Shown here: positions 16,431 to 24,600 of the stretch, piece by piece
How the letters are laid out: each line of letters starts with the position of its first letter
Numbering within the stretch: the first letter of the stretch is position 1
Assembly: GCA_002399735.1 (NCBI GenBank)
Contig: DHEF01000039.1
Span: 131,577-195,576, forward strand
DNA from: Chitinophagaceae bacterium UBA4857
Lineage (GTDB): Bacteria; Bacteroidota; Bacteroidia; Chitinophagales; Chitinophagaceae
Length of the DNA stretch: 64,000 nt
Direction: 5' to 3'
The notes under the pieces: generated by a model
The model's database searches: none
What the model was told of the DNA's origin: nothing
The model's input: the letters and a program-made list of their open reading frames with translations, nothing else
Translations under genes and position numbers: made by a program

Positions 16431-17859
16431 TTAATTTACTTTGGCAAACAAAATCTGTTTTGGGTACATTGGTTTGTGCAATGGCATTAAACCCACCTGC
16501 TATTTCGGTAAAATTTCTGTAACCTCTTGCTTGTAAAATACTTGCAGCAATCATACTGCGGTAGCCACCTGCACAATGCAGGTAAAAATGTTCCTGCGGA
16601 TTGACGTCTTTAACCCAATCGTTAATGTATGCCAATGGCTTGCTGTAAGCTTCTTCAACGTGTTCGGCTGCATATTCACTTTCTTTACGAACATCAATGA
16701 TTTTGCTTTCGCCACCGCCGGAAGCAGCACCGCAGGTAATTTTTACTTCGTTAGAAAATTGCTCCGCCGAAATTCTATTTACAGTATCTATTTCTTTACC
16801 TGCAACTTTCCAAGTATCAAAACCGCCTGCCAAATGTCCTAACACATTATCAAAACCTACACGGCTCAAACGTGTAACAGCTTCTTCTTCTTTGCCTGCT
16901 TCTGTTAGCAACAAAATTGGCTGTTTTACATCTACAATCATTGCACCCACCCAAGGGGCAAAATCGCCATTCAAACCAATGTTTACCGACTGCGGAATAA
17001 AGCCTTTGGCAAAATCCTTATCGCTTCTCGTGTCCAAAATCAATGCTTCTGTGCTTTCTGCTATTGCTTCAAATTCTTCTGCCGAAAGTGCTTTCATTCC
17101 GTGTTTCAAAACTTCGTCAAAAGTATCGTACCCCTTTTTGTTCATGGCTACGTTCATTCCAAAGTAGGCAGGTGGCGGAAGCAAACCATCTGTAACGGCT
17201 TTAATAAATGCTTCCTTGTTGGGTTGGTTCAAAGCGTAATTCATTTTCTTTTGATTGCCCAAGCTATCTACGGTTTCTTTCATCATGTTTTTTCCGCAAG
17301 CAGAACCTGCTCCATGTGCCGGATAAACGGTTACATCATCGGGCAACGGCAAAATTTTGTTGTATAAACTTTCATAAAGCAAACCCGCTAATTCTTCCTG
17401 TGTCATACTTGCTGCTTTCTGTGCCAAATCAGGTCGGCCAACATCACCCAAAAACAACGTGTCGCCACTAAACAAAGCCGTTTCTTTCCCATTTTCGTCC
17501 ATCAATAAAAAGCAAGAACTTTCCATGGTGTGTCCGGGTGTATGCAATACTTTTATTTTTACATTGCCCAATTCAAAGATTTGATTATCTGCTGCAACAA
17601 TGGCTTCAAATTCGGGTTTTGCTGTTGGGCCATAAACAATGGGGGCTCCAGTTTTATTGCTTAAATCAACGTGGCCACTTACAAAATCGGCATGAAAGTG
17701 TGTTTCAAAAATGTATTTGAGTTTCACACCGTCTTTTTCCAAACGGTCTAAATACGGTTGTGTTTCACGCAATGGGTCAATAATGGCAGCTTCGCCATTA
17801 GAAGTAATGTAATAAGCACCTTGTGCCAGACATCCGGTATAAATTTGTTCTACTTTCAT
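16423..17859 (-). CDS. CstB-like persulfide dioxygenase with pseudo-rhodanese and rhodanese domains
   Basis: The 478-residue protein has three parts. Residues 1-235 are an ETHE1-type metallo-beta-lactamase fold with non-heme iron ligands in THFHADF (His54, His56, Asp58), TPGH (His110), SGD (Asp133) and AHG (His182). Residues ~255-355 are a rhodanese fold whose active loop reads LLLTEAGKE, with no Cys. Residues ~370-465 are a second rhodanese with FYLHCAGGYRS (Cys429). This is the domain order of CstB, which oxidises low-molecular-weight persulfides to thiosulfate. Thiosulfate would then be handled by the rhodanese and YeeE transporters nearby. A 20-bp motif shared with the TSUP gene lies 76 bp upstream. 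Confidence 0.92.
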   Translation of the reverse strand: MKVEQIYTGCLAQGAYYITSNGEAAIIDPLRETQPYLDRLEKDGVKLKYIFETHFHADFVSGHVDLSNKTGAPIVYGPTAKPEFEAIVAADNQIFELGNVKIKVLHTPGHTMESSCFLLMDENGKETALFSGDTLFLGDVGRPDLAQKAASMTQEELAGLLYESLYNKILPLPDDVTVYPAHGAGSACGKNMMKETVDSLGNQKKMNYALNQPNKEAFIKAVTDGLLPPPAYFGMNVAMNKKGYDTFDEVLKHGMKALSAEEFEAIAESTEALILDTRSDKDFAKGFIPQSVNIGLNGDFAPWVGAMIVDVKQPILLLTEAGKEEEAVTRLSRVGFDNVLGHLAGGFDTWKVAGKEIDTVNRISAEQFSNEVKITCGAASGGGESKIIDVRKESEYAAEHVEEAYSKPLAYINDWVKDVNPQEHFYLHCAGGYRSMIAASILQARGYRNFTEIAGGFNAIAQTNVPKTDFVCQSKLIH

Positions 17860-17861
17860 AA

Positions 17862-17890
17862 CAGTTAAAAATTGAGAGTTGAGAGTTGAA
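17862..17890. repeat. AATTGAGAGTTGA-type repeat
   Basis: AGTTAAAAATTGAGAGTTGA followed by GAGTTGA directly precedes the CstB-like start codon. It is the same unit family as the other blocks of this cluster. Confidence 0.65.
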
Positions 17891-17934
17891 AATATTTTTT
17901 ATTATGATGCAAATTTCTAAAGATTACTTTTACT

Positions 17935-17956
17935 GTACAGCTACTTTTGTTACATA
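17935..17956 (-). promoter_or_regulatory. shared regulatory motif upstream of the CstB-like gene
   Basis: The plus strand reads GTACAGCTACTTTTGTTACA then TA. It matches 18852-18873 upstream of the TSUP gene at 19 of 22 positions. It lies 76-97 bp before the start codon. A Crp/Fnr-family regulator is encoded in the same cluster, making it the natural candidate to bind here; that is inference. Confidence 0.55.
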
Positions 17957-17960
17957 GGCA

Positions 17961-18012
17961 ATGGACAATTGAACGTTGTCAATTTTCAACTCTCCATTTT
18001 CCACTTTCAACT
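17961..18012. repeat. ATTGAACGTTGTCAA/TTTTCAACTCTCC repeat block
   Basis: GGACAATTGAACGTTGTCAA is followed by TTTTCAACTCTCCATTTTCC and ACTTTCAAC, the complementary form of the cluster's repeat unit. It abuts the stop codon of the TSUP gene. Confidence 0.7.
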
Positions 18013-18805
18013 ATAAAAGAGTTTCTTTTACAATGATGTAAATGCCCATTACCAACACAAACCAACCAAAGACAGGTTTGAGTTTTGAACCGTCAATTTT
18101 TTTAGATAAAGCCATACCGATAAAAATTCCGATAATGGCAAATGCGGTAACTTTTACAAGAAAAATATAATCAATAGCCGTTTCGCCACTTTCGCCAAAG
18201 AAACCAATCAATGATTTTGCTGCAATAATGACTAACGAAGTTCCAACGGCCTCTTTCATTGGTAATTTGCTTAACACTACTAACGCAGGAATTATTAAAA
18301 AGCCACCACCTGCACCTACAAGTCCTGTCAAAATTCCTACAACTGTTCCCTCAACAAGAATTAAAGGATAATTGAATTGTTGTTGTTGTGGTGTTTCTTC
18401 GGTTGCTAACTTATCCTTTTTAATCATACTGTATGAGGCAAAAATCATTAGTACGGCAAAAAGCAACATTAATAAAATGCTTTTGGTAACGGTAAAATTT
18501 CCAATGCTGAAAACTTCCTGCGGAATGGAGGGGACGATAAATGCTCTTGTAAGAAAGACGGCTGCAATAGACGGAATACCGAACACAACAGCCGTTTTGA
18601 TATTAACTAAACCTTTTTTGAAATAAGAAAATGAACCTACAACGCTTGTAGTTCCAACGATAAAAAGAGAATAGGCAGTTGCTAAAACTGCATCTATACT
18701 GAACAAATAAACCAAAACAGGAACGGTAAGAATACTGCCACCGCCACCGATTAGTCCTAATGCTATGCCTATAAAAACTGAGGCTAGATAACCTGCTATA
18801 TCCAT
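18011..18805 (-). CDS. TSUP-family (TauE/SafE) sulfur-compound exporter
   Basis: I use Met 18805 (MDIAGYLAS); the frame starts 8 codons earlier at 18829. The ~264-residue protein has seven or eight TM segments and the two family repeats, ASVFIGIALGLIGGGGSILT near the N-terminus and GIL TGLVGAGGGFLIIPAL in the middle. TSUP proteins move sulfite, sulfoacetate or related anions. Its place between the Crp/Fnr regulator and the persulfide dioxygenase points to sulfite or thiosulfate export. A conserved motif (18852-18873) lies upstream. Confidence 0.9.
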   Translation of the reverse strand: MDIAGYLASVFIGIALGLIGGGGSILTVPVLVYLFSIDAVLATAYSLFIVGTTSVVGSFSYFKKGLVNIKTAVVFGIPSIAAVFLTRAFIVPSIPQEVFSIGNFTVTKSILLMLLFAVLMIFASYSMIKKDKLATEETPQQQQFNYPLILVEGTVVGILTGLVGAGGGFLIIPALVVLSKLPMKEAVGTSLVIIAAKSLIGFFGESGETAIDYIFLVKVTAFAIIGIFIGMALSKKIDGSKLKPVFGWFVLVMGIYIIVKETLL

Positions 18806-18851
18806 TGATTTTTGAAATTGATGTCGCAAAGTTGCACCAACTCAAAAACCT

Positions 18852-18873
18852 ATACAGCCACTTTTGTTACACA
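18852..18873 (-). promoter_or_regulatory. shared regulatory motif upstream of the TSUP gene
   Basis: The plus strand reads ATACAGCCACTTTTGTTACA then CA, almost the same as 17935-17956. It overlaps the last two codons and the stop of the Crp/Fnr gene and lies ~47 bp before the TSUP start. Two copies in front of two sulfur genes suggest a specific operator. Confidence 0.55.
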
Positions 18874-19490
18874 AGCGTAATTTTGTTTCTACCGAGTTGA
18901 ACCACTCCGTTTTCTTCCAATTGTTTTAATAATCTTGAAACGACTACTCTTGCTGTTCCTAGCTCGTTGGCTAATTGTTCATGGGTTATCTGAATGGTTT
19001 TGGATTGTGTTAATTCAGATTTCTTTTTGAGCAAACTCAATAATCGTTCATCTACTTTTTTAAAGGCAATGGCATTAACAATGTCCAACAGTTCTTCAAA
19101 ACGTTTATGATACAGACGGAAAATATAATCCAACCACTCCGGATATTCTTTAATGAATAAGGAAACCTTATCTATTGGAAGAAAAAGTATTTCTGCATCT
19201 TCTTCCACTTCGGCTTTTACTTTGCTTGTTTCGTTGTGCAGTCCGCCCAAAAAAGACATTATACAGCTTTCTCCTGCCTTGATATAATACAATAGGATTT
19301 CCCTGCCGTCTTCTTCCGTTCGGATTACTTTCATCATTCCTTTGGTAACTATCGGAATGGAACGAATATGTGAATTTTCATTTAGAATAATGCTTCCGGC
19401 TTCGTATTCTTTTCTTACACTATGTTTATATAATTTCTCCACCAATTCAGGCGATGACTTAAATTCTGTTATTTGTCGCAAATCTTCCAT
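18867..19490 (-). CDS. Crp/Fnr-family transcriptional regulator
   Basis: The 207-residue protein has an N-terminal cyclic-nucleotide-binding-like barrel (GSIILNENSHIRSIPIV, ILLYYIKAGESCIMSFLGG) and a C-terminal winged helix with HTH ITHEQLANELGTARVVVSRLLKQLEENG. No N-terminal Cys cluster is present, so it is not an FNR-type iron-sulfur sensor. Cys78-type residues in GESCIMS could sense persulfides, but that is speculation. It heads the sulfur cluster and probably controls it. Confidence 0.9.
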   Translation of the reverse strand: MEDLRQITEFKSSPELVEKLYKHSVRKEYEAGSIILNENSHIRSIPIVTKGMMKVIRTEEDGREILLYYIKAGESCIMSFLGGLHNETSKVKAEVEEDAEILFLPIDKVSLFIKEYPEWLDYIFRLYHKRFEELLDIVNAIAFKKVDERLLSLLKKKSELTQSKTIQITHEQLANELGTARVVVSRLLKQLEENGVVQLGRNKITLV

Positions 19491-19494
19491 TTTG

Positions 19495-19502
19495 CAAAGT
19501 TA
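19495..19502 (-). promoter_or_regulatory. candidate -7 box of the Crp/Fnr gene
   Basis: The minus strand reads TAACTTTG, an exact TANNTTTG match, ending 5 bp before the ATG at 19490. It implies a leaderless or near-leaderless mRNA. Confidence 0.45.
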
Positions 19503-19739
19503 CAATTTTGTTGAGGTGGTGGGTGGGCTTGGGTGTTGGCAAGTAGCTCTTTTAATTTTGCGAAGCGTTGGTGTTTTTTGGTCTTTCTCTTTCCGTTGGT
19601 GTCTGCACGGTAGTTGGTTAGGGGTTGCCGATAATGTTTCGGGGCTTTACGATGGTGGGCCAAAGGAAGCACAAATCTTCAGTTTTTAAAAAAAATCAAT
19701 CGAAGAACGAATGTTGCATTTTGCACAAATGTTATATAG

Positions 19740-19785
19740 AAGCCGTTTAGCCCTGCTTTGGGCAATACCTTGTAGCGGTTCGGCT
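19740..19785 (-). repeat. truncated attC-like site closing the minus-strand array
   Basis: Read on the minus strand the sequence AAGCCGAACCGCTACAAGGT and then ATTGCCCAAAGCAGGGC resembles the left end of the sites at 32034 and 20742, which begin with the same AAAGCCGAACCGCTA. No right half can be aligned. The 300-bp gap 19491-19797 otherwise holds the -7 box and nothing recognisable. Confidence 0.5.
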
Positions 19786-19797
19786 TTTTTATTACGT

Positions 19798-20514
19798 TCA
19801 GTAGTTTCTTTTAATTGCCCTGATACACATAAAGGCAGGAAATTCATTCAGTTCCTTATAGTGTCTTGGGTCTAACCGCTCAAACTCTTTTGTTGGCTTA
19901 GGTTCTGCTAATTTATCAATGAGAAATCCGTTGTCTGTCAATGGTGTAATACATTCGTTTAATGGTCTTCTGAAACTATTTACCTCAACAGGTCGTCCGA
20001 AACCATTCCAAGTGCATTTTACATTTTCAATGTTAAAATAGTTTTCAGATTTAAAAAAAGTATAGTCGTTAAATGGATGCTCAATTGACATTACAAGGGT
20101 TCCATTGCTTTTTAAAACTCTATAAAACTCTTTCATTGTAAAAGTCCAATCTTCAATATAATGAAGTGCTAATGCACATAGAACGATGTCGCAAGCATTA
20201 TCTTCTATCATATAAAAAGGATTAGAGAAATCATGGACAAAAAATTCACCCTTTCCTTTGTTTCTACTAATTGCTAATTCTATCATTTTAGGACTAATGT
20301 CAAAACCGATAACAGCCGCTCCTTTATCAATTAAAATTTCAGCGTATTTTCCGGGTCCACAAGCTGCGTCAAGAATTATTTTTCCTTTAACATCGGGTAA
20401 TAACTGAAGAGTGTTCGGTCGGTCATAATATGCGTTGTGAGGCTTATGGTCAATAAGTTCGTTATACTTATCAGCCATATCTTCATACGCAGAAATTATC
20501 TTTTCTTTAATCAT
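19798..20514 (-). CDS. class I SAM-dependent methyltransferase (cassette gene)
   Basis: The 238-residue protein has the UbiE/Methyltransf_11 layout: IILDAACGPGKYAEIL (motif I), GFDISPKMIELA (motif II), DNACDIVLCALALHYIEDW (motif IV) and a catalytic-domain tail with MSIEHPFNDYTFF. The substrate is unknown; relatives act on small molecules. It is the outer gene of the minus-strand cassette array. Its 3-prime end runs straight into an attC-like left end. Confidence 0.9.
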   Translation of the reverse strand: MIKEKIISAYEDMADKYNELIDHKPHNAYYDRPNTLQLLPDVKGKIILDAACGPGKYAEILIDKGAAVIGFDISPKMIELAISRNKGKGEFFVHDFSNPFYMIEDNACDIVLCALALHYIEDWTFTMKEFYRVLKSNGTLVMSIEHPFNDYTFFKSENYFNIENVKCTWNGFGRPVEVNSFRRPLNECITPLTDNGFLIDKLAEPKPTKEFERLDPRHYKELNEFPAFMCIRAIKRNY

Positions 20515-20544
20515 CTTATTGTTATTATGGTGTTGTTTTAACCT

Positions 20545-20742
20545 GATTGCTAAGGTTTGGGCCTGCTGCTGTGCTGAAATTTATGTTCGTCCAGCCCGGA
20601 ACTGAAGCCCAATAAATTACTGATGATGAAGATAAGAACTAAAGCTGAATAGAATTACGTCTGACCGAACCACTGCTGATTGCGAACAAAAAGATGAGGG
20701 TTTATTCGTCTGCAAGCATAGCAGCAACTCACATGTTAGCGG
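20545..20742 (-). repeat. attC-like site H (minus-strand array)
   Basis: On the minus strand the site starts with CCGCTAAC (20735-20742) and runs to CTTAGCAATC (20545-20554). Its left end CCGCTAAC is the exact complement of GTTAGCGG at 21389-21396 on the other side of the gene. The left-arm motif TTGCTGCTATGCTT and right-arm CAGCACAGCAGCAGGCCC are roughly complementary. The stop codon of the 20729-21361 gene lies inside the site. Confidence 0.7.
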
Positions 20743-21361
20743 TTCGGCTTTTGTCTGTCAACAATTTTAAATCGTTTTTTGTTATAAAAAGTTCATGACC
20801 CTCGGTGTTGGCTTTGTCTTTGTAACGCACAATTACACCAATAATTTTTTTGTTCTGGTAGTCGGCTGACTTGATAAGTGCGTAAGAGTAATATTCACTT
20901 TGTCTGCCCTTGTTAACGTCTTTAAAGAAAATAGTGTCTCCCTGAAGTTCGTAGCGGCCTTTAACTTCAGTGATACCAAAACAGACGCTTTGTTCTCTAA
21001 AAGTATTGTTGTCTTTTAATTTAAGTGTTGTCGTACAGTTTCCGCCACCTTCTCTGTCTGCTATTAATAAATCTTTTCCTGAAAGTCTGTCAAAGTCAAT
21101 AAAGCCAAACGGTTTATAAAATGTCAATGCTAATACTATTGTCAATAGTCCAACCTGAACGAGCCTCTGTTTGTCAGTAAATTTTTCTTTTACGAGAAAA
21201 TAGATTTGTCTAACAAGCACGATTGCAAGTACGAAGTAAACAATAACTAATATCAGAAATGCAGGAAATGCAAAAAGTGCAAGTTTGCCTTCCCAATAAT
21301 ATGTCGTGTTTACCAAAAGGAAAAAAGCAATTGTCGTTATGAAGAGTCCTTTATTTTTCAA
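20729..21361 (-). CDS. hypothetical membrane protein (cassette gene)
   Basis: The 210-residue protein has three TM segments in the first 90 residues (GLFITTIAFFLLVNTTYYW, FPAFLILVIVYFVLAIVLV and LLTIVLALTFYKPFGF), then a ~110-residue soluble domain (GGGNCTTTLKLKDNNTF, GRYELQGDTIFFKDV) that looks like a small beta-rich lipocalin-like fold. I do not recognise the family. The last codons, CGA ACC GCT AAC ATG TGA, are part of an attC-like site. It is the first cassette of the minus-strand array. Confidence 0.75.
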   Translation of the reverse strand: MKNKGLFITTIAFFLLVNTTYYWEGKLALFAFPAFLILVIVYFVLAIVLVRQIYFLVKEKFTDKQRLVQVGLLTIVLALTFYKPFGFIDFDRLSGKDLLIADREGGGNCTTTLKLKDNNTFREQSVCFGITEVKGRYELQGDTIFFKDVNKGRQSEYYSYALIKSADYQNKKIIGVIVRYKDKANTEGHELFITKNDLKLLTDKSRTANM

Positions 21362-21388
21362 TGTCGTGTAGGATGTCGTTTAAGCTGA

Positions 21389-21505
21389 CCGCTAACACCT
21401 GTATTGGCGTTATCACAATATACAACAAAAATTATATGATGAAACCAACGTATTAGCATTATACATTTTATATGTAGTTAGAATATACACTCCTGTTGAT
21501 TAACA
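21389..21505 (-). repeat. array-start element L1 (inverted copy of L2)
   Basis: On the minus strand it runs from TTCTAACTACATATAAAATG through TATAATGCTAATACGTTGG and TTTTTGTTGTATATTGTGA to TAACGCCAATACAGGTG, ending GTTAGCGG (21389-21396). L2 at 26611-26708 has the same blocks in the same order, differing mainly in a 9-nt variable stretch. It precedes the first minus-strand cassette as an attI-like or attC-like element would. No protein is encoded. Confidence 0.75.
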
Positions 21506-21509
21506 ATAT

Positions 21510-21618
21510 ATAGATGAAAGGCTGCCCGATTGCAGCGGCACCGAGGCCGCCAAGCGGCAGTAGGTACAGCGGAAAGCGGGAACTGCTGCTGACCAAGGGG
21601 CAAAACGATGACAGCCCC
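21510..21618 (+). repeat. dispersed structured repeat, family C, copy 3 (degenerate)
   Basis: It begins AAAGGCTGCCCGATTGCAGC, contains the inverted repeat GCGGC-accgag-GCCGC and ends GGAACTGCTGCTGACC, then GATGACAGCCCC. Order and spacing match copies at 3672 and 26474, though the middle is diverged. With L1 it forms a ~230-bp block repeated in inverse orientation on the other side of the 1540-residue gene. Confidence 0.55.
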
Positions 21619-21620
21619 AA

Positions 21621-21656
21621 ATAAAAAAGCCATGCCCTTTTACAGGCATGGCTTTA
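21621..21656 (-). terminator. rho-independent terminator of the amidase/GHL10 gene
   Basis: On the minus strand, AAAGCCATGCC and GGCATGGC form an 8-bp GC-rich stem with an 8-nt loop, followed by TTTTTTATTT. It lies 18 bp past the stop codon. Confidence 0.85.
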
Positions 21657-21673
21657 TAACTGAGGGTTAAGGG

Positions 21674-24600
21674 CTATAGTTTTACTACTTTAACTACTGT
21701 AGTTTTTTTGTTGGCAAAAGTAATTTTTACCTGGTACACACCGGGGGCCAGTGATGGTGCATCTAAACGGTGCGAGCTTTGCCCGGTTACCTGTTGGGTA
21801 ATTAATGTTTGCCCCGACATGTTTAACAATTGTACGGTTTGTGCATTTTGCAAATTGTAAATGGTAATACCGGTTTTAAACGGATTGGGCGCTACCAATA
21901 TGTTTTCGTAATTGGCTCCATAACGTACGGTTACAATGTTGGAATAGGTAACCGTACCATTGGTACTTACAAACCTGATGCGGTAGTGGTACACGCCAAT
22001 GGTATTTAATACATTGGTACTGTTGTACTGCGATGGTGTAGCACTGATACCTGCTGCAGCTACAGAGGTAAGGCGTTTAAAGTTTACGCTATCGGTACTA
22101 CGTTCTACCGCAAAGTAACTACTGTTGGTTTCGCTTTCGGTGGTCCAGTCAAGCTCGGCCACATGGCCATTCAGTACCACATTTAATTGCAGGCCAACAA
22201 CAGGTAGGGTGTAGGTTGTACCTGCACTTACATTGCTTTCATTATTGTTTTTATCAACCGATGATACAACATAATAATTGCCATTGCCTGTGCCGGATGG
22301 TTTGGGTACATACACTTGTGTACCGGCTACAATAGCGTGTATGTGTTTACTGTTATTGGCCTGGGTTAACGCCTGTGCTTCATTGGTAAAGCGATAAACT
22401 ACATATTTTTTAGCCAGGTCGCCATCGGCGGCTGCATCGGGTGCATTCCAGTATAAAGTATCGTTGCTGATACGTAAACCGGTTGGCGGGTTAGGACAAA
22501 CCATTTCTTTCCATGTCATAATGGGGTTTAATGCTTTGTACTGGTAGTGGTTGTTTTGTAAAAGCGATTTTATGTTTTTAGCATTGCTCATTAACTGGCG
22601 GTTGCTAAACAATATTTGTCCTTTTACCTGGTTGCGGCTGGCCGCTTTGTTTAAGGCAATCTGGTTTTCTATTTCAGTGCCGGCCCAGTTGTTATCGTCG
22701 GTCATTTTGTATAAAGCCAAGCCGGGATAAATGTAACGGTTGTATAAAGCACCCTGATCGTTCCACCATTGTGATAGGGCTGCATAATCCTGTGCTCCGG
22801 TAATTTTCCAATACAACTGCGGTGCTATATAATCTACCTTACCGGCTTGTAACCAGGCAATAGGATCGCAATAAATAGAACTGAATGAGGAGGTGCCGGT
22901 AATGCCTGCCGGTGTACCGCTTTTCCAGATACCAAAGGGACTAACACCAAAAATTACATTTCGGGATGCCGTGGTGTTTATTTGCTGAATAGTATCGTAC
23001 ACCTGTGCAATTAAACGGTTAATATTATCACGACGCCAGTCGTTAATGTTTGAAATATTGCCGGGGTTGTTGGCGGCGTAAGTAGCATTGTCTTGCCCGG
23101 TCATGCCTGCATACGGGTAAAAGTAATCATCAAAATGAATACCATCTACATTGTAACGGCCGGCAATATCGGCCACAACATCGGTAATGTATTTTCTTAC
23201 CTGTGGCATACCGGGGTTTAACATGGTAATGGTGCCCGAAACAAATGTCCAGTCAGGATGTTGATTAACCACATGGTTAGCTGCCAGTGTTGGAGTGCTT
23301 TGTTTAGCACGGAAAGGATTTAACCAGGCATGTAATTCCATACCACGGGCATGGGCTGCATCAATAGCAAACTGTAAGGGATCCCAAAGCGGGTTAGGCG
23401 CAGTGCCTTGTGCATTGGTTAACCAGTACGACCATGGTTCAATGGTTGAGGCATACAAGGCATCGGCTTCCGGACGTACCTGTAAGAACACCGTGTTTAT
23501 ATTAGTAGCCTGTAAGCTGTCCAGTATTTTAATTAACTCCGCTTGTTGTTGTGCGGTAGTTAAGGTACGGCTGGATGGCCAATCGATATTAGATACCGAT
23601 GATACCCATGAACCACGTAACTCACGTTTAGGGCGGTTAGGATCCGGCTCTGCTTCCTGCGATCCGCAGGGGTTGGTAACCGTAATAGTTACCGTAGCAA
23701 TATTGGATAATTGTCCGCCTTTATTTTTAATCTGGTAGCTAAAATTATCAGTGCCGGTAAAGGCGTCATTGGCAACATAAATAATATAACCGTTAGGGTT
23801 AAGGGTAGCCGTACCGTTTGAAGGCGGTGTAGTAATAACAATGGCTGCTGTATCAATGGCTACGCCGTAATTAAAGTCGTTGGTTAAAATACTTATATGT
23901 TGCGGCACACCCGATTGTGCAGATACCACATCATTCATAGCCTGTGGAGCATATGGTGCAGCAAAATAAGCCAGGGCTTTATCCATAAATGCTGTCATGC
24001 TATTTTGTGCTGCTGTTTCTAATGTAAACGAAAGAAAAATAACCGTACCAGGAGTGGTGCTGTTAAAATTTCCTTTATAAGCTACACCTCCACGCCTGTC
24101 GGCAACGGCATAGTCTAAAATATTTATACCTCCGTTAGTGGCATTAATGGCATCCGGAAAATCCTCCACATAAGTAATACCAAAAGGTATATTTAACCCT
24201 TCAAAAGGTGTACCGGCTATGCCGGTTGCAGGGGTATAGGTAATAGAGCCGTCGGCTACATAAGCGGAACGTAAATAAGTAGTAGTAAACTGCGCATCGT
24301 AAGTGGCGGCCGCGGGGCGGCTTACATTGTATGCAATTTCCGATCCGGAGATTAATATTTTACCGCCATTGTCTAAGAAGCTTTTTATGGCATTTTTTTC
24401 TGCGGTAGAAAATACCACATCGGCACTGGACTCATCGCCTACATACCAAATAACAATATCATAGTTGTTCAGCGAAATAGTGCCGTCTTCAATTTTTTCA
24501 TTAGCAGCACTGCTAATTTGCAGGGCTTCATTGTCGCGTAATGCATTAAAATACCTTGTTGTAAACGTATGTGAGGCGCCTGTGTAAGAGCCGTTCCGGC

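Noticed and set aside
20545..20554. Right end of site H pairing with the left end beyond the methyltransferase gene
   Set aside because: CTTAGCAATC and CCGCTACAAGG do not match well, so this junction does not support the cassette rule, unlike its neighbours.
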